A stretch of DNA of 64,000 nt from positions 90,305-154,304 of the forward strand of contig JAQSYI010000029.1 in assembly GCA_029256185.1 (NCBI GenBank). The letters run 5' to 3'. The notes beneath the pieces were generated by a model. It was not told where the DNA came from and ran no database searches. It was given only the letters and a program-made list of their open reading frames with translations. Each line of letters opens with the position of its first letter. Position 1 is the stretch's first letter. The translations under genes and the position numbers were made by a program. The DNA comes from Paenibacillaceae bacterium. Lineage in GTDB: Bacteria > Bacillota > Bacilli > Paenibacillales > NBRC-103111. Shown piece after piece: positions 1 to 8,816 of the stretch.

Positions 1-230
1 AGCTCTTCCTTCACCATAATTTCCTGACCCGCCTGCTCCGCCAGTTCCCGGATGGTTAAGATTGCCCTTGTGTACGGACTTGAAAAGAAATGACCAATCC
101 CTTCCCCCTTCAAGAGCCGTGTCACTGTGGAGGCGTCTGCCCGGCCTTTTTCCGTAAGCCCGCGCCCCCGTTCATCCTCTCCGGTCTTGGGGGATTCCCC
201 ATGTCTGATCATATAAATAAAAGTGTTCAT
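1..230 (-). CDS. Histidine phosphatase family protein (N-terminal part only)
   Basis: Reading leftwards from an ATG at 228-230, a protein begins MNTFIYMIRHGES and stays open to the window edge (76 codons seen). RHGE at residues 9-12 is the catalytic signature of the histidine phosphatase (phosphoglycerate-mutase-like) superfamily, with His10 the expected phospho-acceptor. SSPYTRA near residues 50-56 fits the second conserved arginine region. A strong GGAGG lies at 236-240, five bases before the start. The gene starts 15 bp after the antiporter stop, so it is the third gene of the GNAT-antiporter-phosphatase operon. The substrate cannot be told from this part. Confidence 0.82.
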   Translation of the reverse strand, partial: MNTFIYMIRHGESPKTGEDERGRGLTEKGRADASTVTRLLKGEGIGHFFSSPYTRAILTIRELAEQAGQEIMVKEE

Positions 231-244
231 ACAAGCCTCCTGTG

Positions 245-2281
245 TTATCCGATCCCTTCCTGCTCCAGCATGGCGGCCTCCCGCTCGCTGATTGTTCTGC
301 GGAGCCGGTTCAGCATCTCGCGGTTAATCTCTCCTTGCTCATACAGCGCCTGCGCTTCATTGCGCTCGGCCTGGATCGCCAGCCAGTACAGCTCCTTCTT
401 CTGCTCGTCCACCTGCGCATCGTTGCGCCGGGCAGCAGGAGACAGACCCTTCAGACGTTCTATCAGCTGATTGTAATGAGAGAACACAGCCTGGATCTCC
501 CCCTCGCTGCCGGGGGAAGAATGCTGCCTGATGGCCCGGATTGCCGCCTCTGAGCTCTGGAGCTTGATTCTTCGCAGGATCTCCCAATCCGCCTCCGTGC
601 CCTTGCGCAAGGGAGCGGGCTTTCTCATGATCCAAGCCGACACACGGCGCCATGCCCACTTGCCTAAGACCTTCCACAGGTGAAGGCGGTTGGACAGCGT
701 CATCTCCAGCTGCTCCAGCATCCGCAGCAGCTGTTCTGCATGCTCCTGACTGAGCTTGCCCTCCGCTTGCACTCCGGCAATATATTCCCGCTCGGCTGCA
801 AGGGCGAGAAGCCGCACAGCTGTCTCCTTCTTGCGGGAGCGAAGGGAGCCGCGGCGCGCATCCCCTTTCCTTTCCGACCGGCGCATCCACCTCTCATAAT
901 CGGCCATCACGATGGACACGGCAGCCTCATCACCCTCATGTCTCTCCTGGGACACCGCCTTAAGAGCAGCGCCCAGCAGCCGCATCTGATACTGCCGCTC
1001 CAATTGCTCCTTGCCGCTTTCATCCAGCGGTTCTTTTTTCCTCGCCAGCATGGGAAGGAGGATGCTTGCCGCAAGCAGGGACAACAGAATCACGGTTGAT
1101 GCCAGGAAAATAATCAGATCCCGCTCAGGAAATACTCCGCCGCTATGGACCACTAGCGGGATGGAAAAGGCGCCCGCCAGTGTAACCGCGCCCCGCACCC
1201 CGGAGACGGAAGTCATCAGAAGAATCTTGAGACTGGGTACCTCCCTCTCCTTCTTCCGGCCGAAAAAACGGCCGCTTCTAGAAAACAGCAGCACCCAAAC
1301 GAAGCGCAGAGCAAGCAGCATGGCAAAAATGACAACGGCATAACCCAGAATACGAAGGTTGTCAAAAGCGGGATCACTGAGTATGGTCCGCGATACATCG
1401 GGGATCTGGGTGCCGAGAATGACGAAGACCAGCCCGTTCAACAGATACAGGATGACCGACCAGGTGTTGGTAGAGACCGCGTTCAGCTTAAGATTGCGGG
1501 ATTCCGACCGGTCATGCTCGATGGCATGGACAATTCCCCCTGCCACTGCCGCCAGAATCCCGGACATGCCCAGCTCCTCCGCTGTCAGATACAGCAGGAA
1601 GGGGGTGAGAATCTGCAGGAGCATATGTATCGTTTCGTCCTCCATCCCGCTCTTGCGCAGAAGCTTCCGCACTACAGTAATCAGCAGGGCCAGCAGCGCT
1701 CCGATAGCCAGCCCGCCGATGGAGATGATCAGGAAGCTGACCGTAGCTTGGGGCAAGGAGAAGGCTCCGGTTACTGCGGCGGCAATGGCAAACTTGAAGG
1801 CCACCAGACCCGAGGCATCGTTCATAAGCGCCTCTCCCTCGAGCAGGCGCATCAGACTTTTGGGCAGATGGATTCTCCCCGCCAGAGCTCCTACGGCCAC
1901 AGCATCCGTCGGCGAGAGGATAGCCGCCAATGCGAAGGCTGCCTGAAGGGGAATCGTGGGAATCATCCAGTGAATGGCATAGCCCACCACGAATACGGTC
2001 AAAAAGACCAGACCCACAGCCATCAGCAGAATGGGAGCGCGCAGCCGCCACAGCTCATCCCGTGGCGTATGCTTGCCGTCATTGTACAAAAGCGGGGCGA
2101 TGAACAGGATAAAGAACAGCTCCGGCTCCAATGCCAGATGTATTCCCGAAGGCAGAACGGATACAGCTGCTCCCAGAGCAACCTGAATCAGCGGAACCGG
2201 GACGAACGGCACAAAGCGGTTCACAATATTGGAGACTCCGATGAGTCCCAGCATAACAAGCACGGCAAGAAATGTATGCAC
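245..2281 (-). CDS. CPA1-family Na+(K+)/H+ antiporter
   Basis: 678-residue membrane protein with a GTG start. About the first 415 residues are a run of hydrophobic helices typical of CPA1 monovalent cation/proton antiporters. SPTDAVAV at residues 123-130 and EGEALMNDASG at 148-158 carry the conserved Asp/Asn residues of the ion-binding site. The last ~260 residues are hydrophilic and helical, a likely regulatory cytoplasmic tail. Length and layout resemble B. subtilis NhaK (YvgP, 670 aa). It should exchange intracellular Na+ or K+ for external protons. It follows the GNAT gene by 45 bp and precedes the phosphatase by 15 bp, so the three are probably co-transcribed. Ion specificity is not predictable from sequence. 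Confidence 0.9.
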   Translation of the reverse strand: MHTFLAVLVMLGLIGVSNIVNRFVPFVPVPLIQVALGAAVSVLPSGIHLALEPELFFILFIAPLLYNDGKHTPRDELWRLRAPILLMAVGLVFLTVFVVGYAIHWMIPTIPLQAAFALAAILSPTDAVAVGALAGRIHLPKSLMRLLEGEALMNDASGLVAFKFAIAAAVTGAFSLPQATVSFLIISIGGLAIGALLALLITVVRKLLRKSGMEDETIHMLLQILTPFLLYLTAEELGMSGILAAVAGGIVHAIEHDRSESRNLKLNAVSTNTWSVILYLLNGLVFVILGTQIPDVSRTILSDPAFDNLRILGYAVVIFAMLLALRFVWVLLFSRSGRFFGRKKEREVPSLKILLMTSVSGVRGAVTLAGAFSIPLVVHSGGVFPERDLIIFLASTVILLSLLAASILLPMLARKKEPLDESGKEQLERQYQMRLLGAALKAVSQERHEGDEAAVSIVMADYERWMRRSERKGDARRGSLRSRKKETAVRLLALAAEREYIAGVQAEGKLSQEHAEQLLRMLEQLEMTLSNRLHLWKVLGKWAWRRVSAWIMRKPAPLRKGTEADWEILRRIKLQSSEAAIRAIRQHSSPGSEGEIQAVFSHYNQLIERLKGLSPAARRNDAQVDEQKKELYWLAIQAERNEAQALYEQGEINREMLNRLRRTISEREAAMLEQEGIG

Positions 2282-2326
2282 AGCGTCTCATCCCTTCACA
2301 ACCTGAACTGGCAGAGCATTTGCCCC

Positions 2327-2797
2327 TTACAGGGATTTCTTCATATTGTAGTCCGTGATGGCGTACCCTGATTTCTGATACAAGCTCAATGCCCGCTGGT
2401 TGTGTCCGAATACATGAAGCCCGATGGATGCGGCTCCAAGCTCCCTGGCGGAACGGTCCAAGGCAGCCATCGTCTGCTTGCCGTAGCCCTGCCCCTGGTA
2501 AGCATCATAAATAAGAATCTCATAGAGAAACGCACTTGTCTCCTGTCCTTCTTGGGAGAGTACCAGCCATATATGACCGATATTCAGCCCCTTCTCGGGT
2601 TCATGCACCATGTACAAATAAGAATTTTTCGTAGACAGCCCGTCCGGCAGCAGCCTGTCAAAAGCTGCTTGGGATAGTCGGAGCGCCTCTTCTTCCTTCC
2701 ACGCTCCCGCCCTTACCTTCTCTTGCGCATAGACCGGAATCGAACAGTCAAGAAACTGCTGAAACTGCGCTTCATTCATCGCTACCAACTGAACCAT
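2327..2797 (-). CDS. GNAT-family N-acetyltransferase
   Basis: 156-residue protein with a GNAT core: a beta-strand ending YEILIYDAYQ, then the acetyl-CoA pyrophosphate loop QGQGYG (residues 101-106), then GHNQRALSLYQKSGY (131-145), the usual motif B with the tyrosine that helps catalysis. It transfers an acetyl group from acetyl-CoA to an unknown amine. ATG start with AAAGGG about ten bases upstream. First gene of the minus-strand operon that continues into the antiporter. A TATAAT-like element lies on the minus strand near 2850, but no convincing -35 was found. The full domain is present. Confidence 0.9.
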   Translation of the reverse strand: MVQLVAMNEAQFQQFLDCSIPVYAQEKVRAGAWKEEEALRLSQAAFDRLLPDGLSTKNSYLYMVHEPEKGLNIGHIWLVLSQEGQETSAFLYEILIYDAYQGQGYGKQTMAALDRSARELGAASIGLHVFGHNQRALSLYQKSGYAITDYNMKKSL

Positions 2798-2940
2798 ATG
2801 GCATAACCCTTTCTCGCATAAAGTATCTATCCCTCTTTTACAATATCATTATACGCTATCGGCAGCTCGAATTCAGTCTTACGGATAAGGGGACAGACAT
2901 CTACCAGCGCCAACCGGCATACAGTATATAATCATTAAAG

Positions 2941-2981
2941 GCTGCCGGAGCCCTTGGTTTGTATGAGCAGGTCCCGGCAGC
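2941..2981 (+). promoter_or_regulatory. Inverted repeat in the asnB leader
   Basis: GCTGCCGG (2941-2948) and CCGGCAGC (2974-2981) form a perfect 8-bp stem with a 25-nt loop. It ends 26 bases before the asnB start codon and just before its ribosome-binding site. A TATAAT at about 2924-2930 could be the -10 of asnB. The stem could be a regulatory leader hairpin or an operator; no known riboswitch or T-box signature was seen. Confidence 0.35.
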
Positions 2982-3007
2982 TTCTTCAGAGAGAGGATGA
3001 GGCTATC

Positions 3008-4852
3008 ATGTGCGGAATAACGGGGTGGATCGACTGGCAAAGGGACCTGACCCAATACCCTTCCGTTCTCGAAGCGATGACCGAAACACTTGCCCCCAGA
3101 GGCCCCGACGCTTCCGGCGCCTGGATCAACCGGTATTGTGCTCTTGGACACCGCAGGCTGTCTGTGATGGACCCGGAAAACGGTGCGCAGCCTATGCTCC
3201 GGGTATACGGAGATTACACTTATTCCATTGTATATAACGGGGAATTATACAATGCGCCGGAGCTCAAGTGCGAATTGGAGCTTCGTGGCCATACCTTTGC
3301 AACAAATTGTGACACCGAGGTGCTTCTTGTCGCTTTTATCGAGTGGGGAAGAGCCTGCGTGGACCGGCTTAACGGGATCTTTGCCTTTGCGGTCTGGAGC
3401 GACCGCGACGAAGCTCTCTATCTGGTCCGGGACCGCCTGGGTGTCAAGCCCCTGTTCTACGCCTACCGGGACGGCGTGCTGCTGTTCGGCTCAGAGCCGA
3501 AGGCGATACTCGCCCATCCGGATTTCCCCGCCGAGGTGGATCATGAAGGCATCGCCGAAATATTCGCCATCGGCCCCGCCCGCACTCCGGGCCATGGCAT
3601 CTATAAGGGCATGTCGGAGCTGAAGCCCGGCCATTGCATGACAGTGGACCGCAATGGACTGTCCATCCGCGCCTATTGGAGCCTGGTGAGCCAGCCCCAT
3701 CTGGAGGATGTGGACGCGACTGCAGCCCGGGTGGGAGAACTGCTGAAGGATACGGTGGAGCGTCAGCTGGTTTCCGACGTGCCTGTGTGCACCCTGTTGT
3801 CCGGAGGCCTTGACTCCAGCGCCCTGACAGCCATTGCTTCCTCGTATTACCGCTCCTCCGGCCAAGGGGTTGTACCCACTTATTCCGTCGATTATGTGGA
3901 TAACGACAAGCATTTCAAGAGCAGCGCCTTCCAGCCCAATGCCGATGCGCCCTGGATCAAGCGGATGAGCGAATATCTGGGCACAGTCCATCATCCGGTG
4001 GAATTCGATACACCGGAGCTTGTCGAAGCGCTCAAGGCAGCGGTTATTGCCCGGGACACACCGGGCATGGCCGATGTGGACGGCTCACTGCTGCTGTTCT
4101 GCCGGGAGATCAAGAAGGGAGCCACCGTGGCCATCTCCGGGGAGGCGGCGGACGAAATATTCGGAGGCTACCCTTGGTTCCACCGCGAGGACGCTCTGCA
4201 AGCCGATACTTTCCCATGGGCGCTTAAGGTGAAGGAACGCGCAGCTGTGCTGTCCGGGGACGCGGAAGCCTATATACGGCCGGAGCAGTATGCCAAGAAC
4301 CGCTATCAGCAGGCGCTGTCCGAAGTGCCCCGCTTATCGGGCGAGAATGCGCAGCAGCGCAGGATGCGGGAAATCTCCTACCTCAACATCACCCGGTTCA
4401 TGCCCACTCTGCTGGACCGCAAGGACCGGATGAGCATGGCCTCGGGCCTGGAGGTGCGCGTCCCCTTCTGCGATCATCGGCTGGTGGAATACGTGTGGAA
4501 TATTCCCTGGGAAATCAAGACAGCAGGCGAGAGAGAGAAGGGTATTCTGCGCAAGGCTTTGCGGGGAGTGCTGCCTGACGATGTCCTGTACCGCAAAAAA
4601 AGCCCCTATCCCAAGACCCATAACCCCAACTATATGAATGCGGTGAGGGGGCAGCTTAGAGAAATTCTCCATGATTCCTCCTCCCCCTTACTGCCCTTCG
4701 TTAACGTGCCTAACCTGCTCAAGATGACAGAACCGGACAGCCCAAGCTCAGACTTCCCCTGGTTTGGCCAGCTCATGACCGGCCCGCAGCTATTCGCCTT
4801 TCTGATCCAGACGGATTATTGGCTGCGCACCTATAAGGTAGGCGTGAAATAG
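3008..4852 (+). CDS. asnB: Asparagine synthase (glutamine-hydrolysing)
   Basis: The ATG at 3008 is chosen because it gives the N-terminus MCGITGW, where Cys2 (after Met removal) is the nucleophile of the Ntn glutaminase domain; the frame is open further upstream, but such a start would bury that Cys. Residues ~1-200 are the glutaminase domain. The ATP-pyrophosphatase loop SGGLDSS is at 265-271 and the synthetase domain fills the rest. At 614 residues it is as long as B. subtilis AsnO. It converts aspartate, glutamine and ATP to asparagine, glutamate, AMP and PPi. A role in amidating cell-wall or peptide substrates cannot be excluded for this family. It stands alone on the plus strand, convergent with rdgB, and shares a terminator with it. 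Confidence 0.95.
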   Translation: MCGITGWIDWQRDLTQYPSVLEAMTETLAPRGPDASGAWINRYCALGHRRLSVMDPENGAQPMLRVYGDYTYSIVYNGELYNAPELKCELELRGHTFATNCDTEVLLVAFIEWGRACVDRLNGIFAFAVWSDRDEALYLVRDRLGVKPLFYAYRDGVLLFGSEPKAILAHPDFPAEVDHEGIAEIFAIGPARTPGHGIYKGMSELKPGHCMTVDRNGLSIRAYWSLVSQPHLEDVDATAARVGELLKDTVERQLVSDVPVCTLLSGGLDSSALTAIASSYYRSSGQGVVPTYSVDYVDNDKHFKSSAFQPNADAPWIKRMSEYLGTVHHPVEFDTPELVEALKAAVIARDTPGMADVDGSLLLFCREIKKGATVAISGEAADEIFGGYPWFHREDALQADTFPWALKVKERAAVLSGDAEAYIRPEQYAKNRYQQALSEVPRLSGENAQQRRMREISYLNITRFMPTLLDRKDRMSMASGLEVRVPFCDHRLVEYVWNIPWEIKTAGEREKGILRKALRGVLPDDVLYRKKSPYPKTHNPNYMNAVRGQLREILHDSSSPLLPFVNVPNLLKMTEPDSPSSDFPWFGQLMTGPQLFAFLIQTDYWLRTYKVGVK

Positions 4853-4939
4853 CATTCGGTTGAGATGCAGGGGTCCGAAAAACTGCTGGTAGGAAACTGC
4901 AATAGCAGCAAGAATACCCAGGAGACATATGTAAAAAAT

Positions 4940-4975
4940 AGCCGCATGTTTCGGGATCATCCGTTACAGGCGGCT
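4940..4975. terminator. Bidirectional intrinsic terminator between asnB and rdgB
   Basis: AGCCGC (4940-4945) pairs with GCGGCT (4970-4975), with a small inner stem (CGG/CCG) in the loop. The stem is followed by TTTTTA on plus and preceded by TAAAAAAT, which becomes a T-run on minus. It suits both convergent genes. Confidence 0.72.
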
Positions 4976-4983
4976 TTTTAATA

Positions 4984-5610
4984 TTAATAGACCAGTTCAA
5001 TCAGTTGACGGAGGGCCTTGGCCCGGTGGCTGATCTTATTCTTTTCCTCCAGAGTCAGTTCGGCCATGGTCTGGCCATATTCAGGCAGATAAAAGTAAGG
5101 ATCATATCCAAAGCCGTTATGCCCTCTGGCCTCTCCAAGGATGTAGCCTGCGCAGCGTCCTTCGAAGCGGGCATTCTTCCTTCTCATGGGGTCCACCAGT
5201 ACAATGGAACAGACAAATTCCGCCGCGCTCCAAACCGGAGGATGCCCCACTCCCAGCTTGTAGGAGAGATGGGTGAGCCGGGAGGACAGCTCCCTCAGCA
5301 GCTTGGCATTATTTTCCGCATCAGTGGCATGCTCTCCCGCATAACGGGCCGAGATGACCCCGGGTTCGCCCCCCAATCCCTCAACCTCCAGCCCCGAATC
5401 ATCGGCCAGAACAGGAACTCCCAGCAGATGGGCCACGGCATGGGCCTTGATCAGCGCGTTCTCGAAAAAGGTGCTTCCCGTCTCTTCAATCTCCGGAATT
5501 CCCTCATAATCGTTCAGACTGCGCACATCAAAGCCCCGCTTTTTGAATAAATCCTCCATTTCCCGGACCTTGCCTTTATTCCGGGTCGCGATAACGACAA
5601 TTTGACTCAT
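4984..5610 (-). CDS. rdgB: XTP/dITP diphosphatase (RdgB/HAM1 family)
   Basis: 208 residues with all family motifs: TRNKGK (9-14, triphosphate binding), LADDSGLEVEG (68-78, metal-binding acidic residues), GFGYDP (166-171) and SHRAKAL (194-200). It hydrolyses non-canonical purine triphosphates (XTP, dITP, ITP) to monophosphate and PPi, keeping them out of nucleic acids. The start codon overlaps the rph stop by 4 bp (ATGA), so the two are translationally coupled, as in many Firmicutes (B. subtilis rph-ysnA). It is ~10 residues longer than B. subtilis YsnA; the extra residues appear to lie around 113-130. Confidence 0.96.
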   Translation of the reverse strand: MSQIVVIATRNKGKVREMEDLFKKRGFDVRSLNDYEGIPEIEETGSTFFENALIKAHAVAHLLGVPVLADDSGLEVEGLGGEPGVISARYAGEHATDAENNAKLLRELSSRLTHLSYKLGVGHPPVWSAAEFVCSIVLVDPMRRKNARFEGRCAGYILGEARGHNGFGYDPYFYLPEYGQTMAELTLEEKNKISHRAKALRQLIELVY

Positions 5611-6368
5611 ACTCGGGCAACCTTGCCTTTCTCTCCGGCAATCAGGCTGGCGATGGGTCCGAGAGCTTCTTTTTGCAGTTCAATCAAATCACGGATGCCT
5701 TGCTCGGCCAAGCCCAGCAACGCGTTTAACTCTTCTCTGCTGAAGGGGGCTTCCTCGCCTGTTCCCTGCACTTCCACGAACTGGCCCGACCCGGTCATCA
5801 CTACGTTCATGTCCACCTTGGCCGTGGAATCCTCCTCGTACTTCAGATCCAGGAAAGGCGCTCCCCCCACTACACCGACGCTTACCGAAGCCAGATAATC
5901 CTTTACGGGAAATACAGGCAGGGACCGCTCCTGGCACAGCTTATGAATCGCGTAGACCATGGCGACGAATGCACCGGTAATCGAGGTGGTCCGCGTTCCT
6001 CCGTCCGCCTGAATCACATCACAGTCCAGTGTGATTGTCCGTTCTCCCAGCTTATCCAGGTCCACCACTGAGCGGAGCGCCCGCCCAATCAGGCGCTGTA
6101 TCTCCATGGTTCTCCCCGTAAGCTTGCCCTTGGCCGATTCCCGCTGGTTGCGCACCTGCGTGGCCCGGGGCAGCATGGAATATTCGGCGGTAATCCAGCC
6201 TTTGCCCTGGCCTTTCATAAAAGGCGGCACCCGTTCCTCCAGCGTAGCTGTGCAGATCACCTTCGTATCCCCTACCTCGATAAGAACCGAGCCCTCCGCA
6301 TGCTTGATATAAGGGGCTGTGATCCTGACCGGGCGAAGCTCGGCCTGTTGCCTTCCGTCTATTCGCAT
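5607..6368 (-). CDS. rph: Ribonuclease PH
   Basis: 253-residue full-length RNase PH. The N-terminus MRIDGRQ, the core GGTRTTSITGAFVA and the strand VDMNVVMTGSG are diagnostic of this phosphorolytic exonuclease of the PNPase-like fold. It trims nucleotides from the 3' ends of tRNA precursors using phosphate and forms a hexamer. ATG start preceded by GGGAGG. Coupled to rdgB downstream. Upstream on the same strand is a beta-propeller lipoprotein; gerM, its direct neighbour in B. subtilis, lies about 19 kb away in this window. Confidence 0.97.
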   Translation of the reverse strand: MRIDGRQQAELRPVRITAPYIKHAEGSVLIEVGDTKVICTATLEERVPPFMKGQGKGWITAEYSMLPRATQVRNQRESAKGKLTGRTMEIQRLIGRALRSVVDLDKLGERTITLDCDVIQADGGTRTTSITGAFVAMVYAIHKLCQERSLPVFPVKDYLASVSVGVVGGAPFLDLKYEEDSTAKVDMNVVMTGSGQFVEVQGTGEEAPFSREELNALLGLAEQGIRDLIELQKEALGPIASLIAGEKGKVARV

Positions 6369-6567
6369 TGCCTGTTTCCTCCCTATTGATGATCCGTGCC
6401 TGGTTTATCCATACATCCACTTGGCAACCAAAGTATACCTCATTTTAACAAAGGTTACGCTCAGATGCACCCTTCAGATGAAATCTATGGGGATTTTTTT
6501 CGTGCATCAGCATGTTTATTGGGGCACCAGCCGTGCCGACTTTCAGAAAAGTTCTGCTTGAGCCTTC

Positions 6568-7830
6568 TTATTGAGGCGCGGCGAAGGCATGCACCTTTTT
6601 CCAATGGGTTCCCCCAGTATCCGTCGTATACATAACAGAAGGCTGAGAGGCTTCGTTCGTGATGAGCCAGCCTTGCTTGGCATCGGCCATGGCCAGCAGC
6701 ATGACGCCGTAACCGGGCAGCTCCTCGGTTCCGTTCACCCAGGTTTCCCCCCCGTCAACGGTCCAGCCCACCGTATTGGGCTTGTCGCAGGCCGGACATT
6801 GTCCGCCCATGAAGGCTGCGTCAGGACTCACCACATACAACGGACCGGGCCTGGAGCCGCCGCTCCGGTTGGCCTGCTCATCCTCGGCTACCCCCGGAGC
6901 CGGTCCCGCCCCTGCAGTGCTGTGGGCAAGCACAGTCAGCCAATCCTTGCCCCCATTGGTTGTATGGAACAGGGAATAGGAGGTTTGGGACATGCCCGAA
7001 TCCCCGATCAGTTCCACCCAGGCATCATCGGAACCAGCAGAGCGGATGATGGCCCCGGTAGGCTGACCCAGTACAGGGCGAGTCATCACCTTGCTCCAGG
7101 TTTGACCTCCGTCCAGGGTCCGTTCTACTCCTATACTGCCATTGCCCTGCACCACCGCCCAAGCGTTCTGCCTGTCATGGAAATATGCGTCCCCCACAAG
7201 TCCCTGGGGCACCGGCAGAACGGTCCATGTCCGACCGCCGTCAACGGTCCGGGCATTGCCGCTGTACGCCTCCTGCGGATTGACAAAGTGCAGGAATCCG
7301 TCATTGGGCACCTGGCCTGCTTCCGTCCAATGTTTGCCTCCGTCGGCGGTACGGAGCAGCATCCGGTTGTCTCCAATAACTGCCCAGGCCTCCGTGGCAT
7401 TGAGGGCAAACAGCTGCTTCACCTCGCCGTCACCCCGGTACTGGACAGTCCAACTGCCTCCGCCGTCATCTGTGCGGGCAATAAAGCCCATGCCGCCGAT
7501 CCAGCCGCTCTTGGCATCCGCCAGTCTTACTGCCGTTACCGGACTCATGATCCCGCCTTCCGTCAGGCCAGACGACGGGACTGGGCTTGCCGCCGCTGAC
7601 AGAGCGGGGGTCGGAACAGCCACTGAAGCGGATGCCTGTACAGAGGAGGGGCGGGACGGGGCAGGCGTCTCACTTGCCGCAGGCGATTGAACTGCTCCTG
7701 CGGAACCGTTCACAGTGTCCGCGGAGGACCTGCATCCCGAAAGTGCGAGCAATATGGGCACTGCAACCCAGACGCATAGTAGAATTCTGCTCAATAATAT
7801 GCTTCTGAATATTGGTTTTTTAGGCGGCAT
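6568..7830 (-). CDS. Lipoprotein with a BNR/Ycf48-like beta-propeller
   Basis: 420 residues. The N-terminus is a lipoprotein signal peptide with a hydrophobic stretch (~12-30) ending in lipobox LSGC, Cys33 being the lipidated residue. A Ser/Ala/Pro-rich linker (to ~95) follows. The rest holds about seven Asp-box-like repeats, such as ADGGKHW, VDGGRTW, LDGGQTW, TNGGKDW and VDGGETW, the blades of a sortilin/YCF48-type propeller. It should sit on the outer face of the membrane. Enzymatic activity is not evident; the fold serves binding or assembly roles as well as hydrolysis. A possible promoter region lies just upstream, with AATAGA/TCTATT as a short inverted repeat at 7874-7889. It ends 199 bp before rph. 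Confidence 0.83.
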   Translation of the reverse strand: MPPKKPIFRSILLSRILLCVWVAVPILLALSGCRSSADTVNGSAGAVQSPAASETPAPSRPSSVQASASVAVPTPALSAAASPVPSSGLTEGGIMSPVTAVRLADAKSGWIGGMGFIARTDDGGGSWTVQYRGDGEVKQLFALNATEAWAVIGDNRMLLRTADGGKHWTEAGQVPNDGFLHFVNPQEAYSGNARTVDGGRTWTVLPVPQGLVGDAYFHDRQNAWAVVQGNGSIGVERTLDGGQTWSKVMTRPVLGQPTGAIIRSAGSDDAWVELIGDSGMSQTSYSLFHTTNGGKDWLTVLAHSTAGAGPAPGVAEDEQANRSGGSRPGPLYVVSPDAAFMGGQCPACDKPNTVGWTVDGGETWVNGTEELPGYGVMLLAMADAKQGWLITNEASQPSVMYTTDTGGTHWKKVHAFAAPQ

Positions 7831-7924
7831 ATCCCATCACCTTACCTCTCTTTTCCTATTTCTTACCCTATAATAGACTAATCTATTCGGTAAAATGTTG
7901 AACGAAAGACATTGTCCAAAAATT

Positions 7925-7961
7925 AAAAGGACCTGGCGGAAGAACACCGTCAGATCCTTTT
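7925..7961. terminator. Terminator-like stem-loop
   Basis: AAAAGGACCTG (7925-7935) pairs with CAGATCCTTTT (7951-7961) with one mismatch. A/T tracts on both sides make it terminator-like in both directions. It lies ~95 bp upstream of the lipoprotein start. Confidence 0.5.
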
Positions 7962-7997
7962 ATACGTAAATGTCGGTTTGGCATTTTCATTCGGGGG

Positions 7998-8058
7998 CTC
8001 CCCCAAAAGTACCCGGATTTTGCTTCGGAGCATCTCGTCACTTTTGGGGGAGTGTTTT
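7998..8058 (+). terminator. Strong plus-strand terminator with no plus-strand gene before it
   Basis: CTCCCCCAAAAGT (7998-8010) and ACTTTTGGGGGAG (8040-8052) form a perfect 13-bp stem followed by TGTTTTTT. On the minus strand there is no T-run. No plus-strand gene lies upstream. Confidence 0.5.
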
Positions 8059-8131
8059 TTACATTTCCAAAGGAGTCACGCCTTTTCCTATGGTGATCCC
8101 GCTGTACCTCCCGCTCCCCCCCGCTTACTCC

Positions 8132-8326
8132 TAACGGAAATTTTTTCCGCTATCCCTGCAAATTCATCATTTCTCGCTGATTTAGCGGAAATTTTTTCCG
8201 CTATTTCCTCCTGGACTCCCCAAAACAGGCATTTGGACCTGGGTTTGATGGCGTTAACGGAAATTTTTTCCGCTAAATCTCGGCAATTACCCAAAAATGC
8301 CCTGATAGCGGAAAAAATTTCCGTTA
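8132..8326. repeat. Array of four 21-bp palindromes
   Basis: Copies at 8132-8152, 8183-8203, 8255-8275 and 8306-8326. Three read TARCGGAAATTTTTTCCGCT; the fourth is in the opposite orientation. The perfect form has CGGAAA/TTTCCG arms around a T-tract. Spacers are 30, 51 and 30 bp and are unrelated to each other. It is not a CRISPR array: copies are too few, the units are full palindromes in both orientations, and there are no cas genes. Confidence 0.85.
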
Positions 8327-8660
8327 TATCGTCCCCCTGCGGCCTTTGTTTCCAACTGCTTCCCCACTTGATCCATGGAGGTGGGAATCCCCTTCCTCGA
8401 AATCATATCATTCCTGTCCTGGATAACAGAATCCCGTTATTTCATTCATCAGTAGTGGCGCGCAAGCCGCATGGAAGTCTGATCTGCTGAAGAAAAGGCT
8501 CCTCTCCCCCGAATAATGCTTTCTAATCTTCTGAGAAAAATTCCCATGGGAGTATTTCGAGGAAGAATGACCGCGTTTAAGCAGAAGCTTTTATCGCCAA
8601 TCTGAATATTTTCCTTACCCGCTTTAGCGCTGTACAGAATTTAAACATTCTGGCTAAAAA

Positions 8661-8698
8661 AGCCCGAAGGCTCCGGAAAGCTGAACCTGAATCGGGCT
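8661..8698 (-). terminator. Intrinsic terminator of the polysaccharide locus
   Basis: On the minus strand, AGCCCGA (8692-8698) pairs with TCGGGCT (8661-8667), with a second small hairpin AGCC-TTCG-GGCT nested at the 3' side, followed by a run of six Ts. It lies ~180 bp after the last gene of the polysaccharide locus. Confidence 0.7.
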
Positions 8699-8720
8699 AA
8701 TAAAAGAGGCCGCACGCGAT

Positions 8721-8816
8721 GCAATCAGCTCTCTGCAATCAGCTCTCTGCAATCAGCTCTCTGCAATCAGCTCTCTGCAGTCCGCTCTCTGCAGTCAGTC
8801 CTCTGCAGTCACCCTG
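8721..8816. repeat. 14-bp tandem repeat, about 6.5 copies
   Basis: GCAATCAGCTCTCT is repeated four times exactly, then about 2.5 times with changes (GCAGTC variants). It lies between the last secreted-protein gene and its terminator, so it is in the 3' untranslated part of the transcript. Confidence 0.9.

Noticed and set aside
8132..8326. CRISPR-like array of repeats and spacers
   Set aside because: Only four units, full palindromes, one in opposite orientation, uneven spacers and no cas genes.
7978..8490. 170-residue plus-strand open frame
   Set aside because: It only translates the palindrome array (EIFSAI repeats) and has no good ribosome-binding site; the opposite strand gives an equally long repeat peptide.
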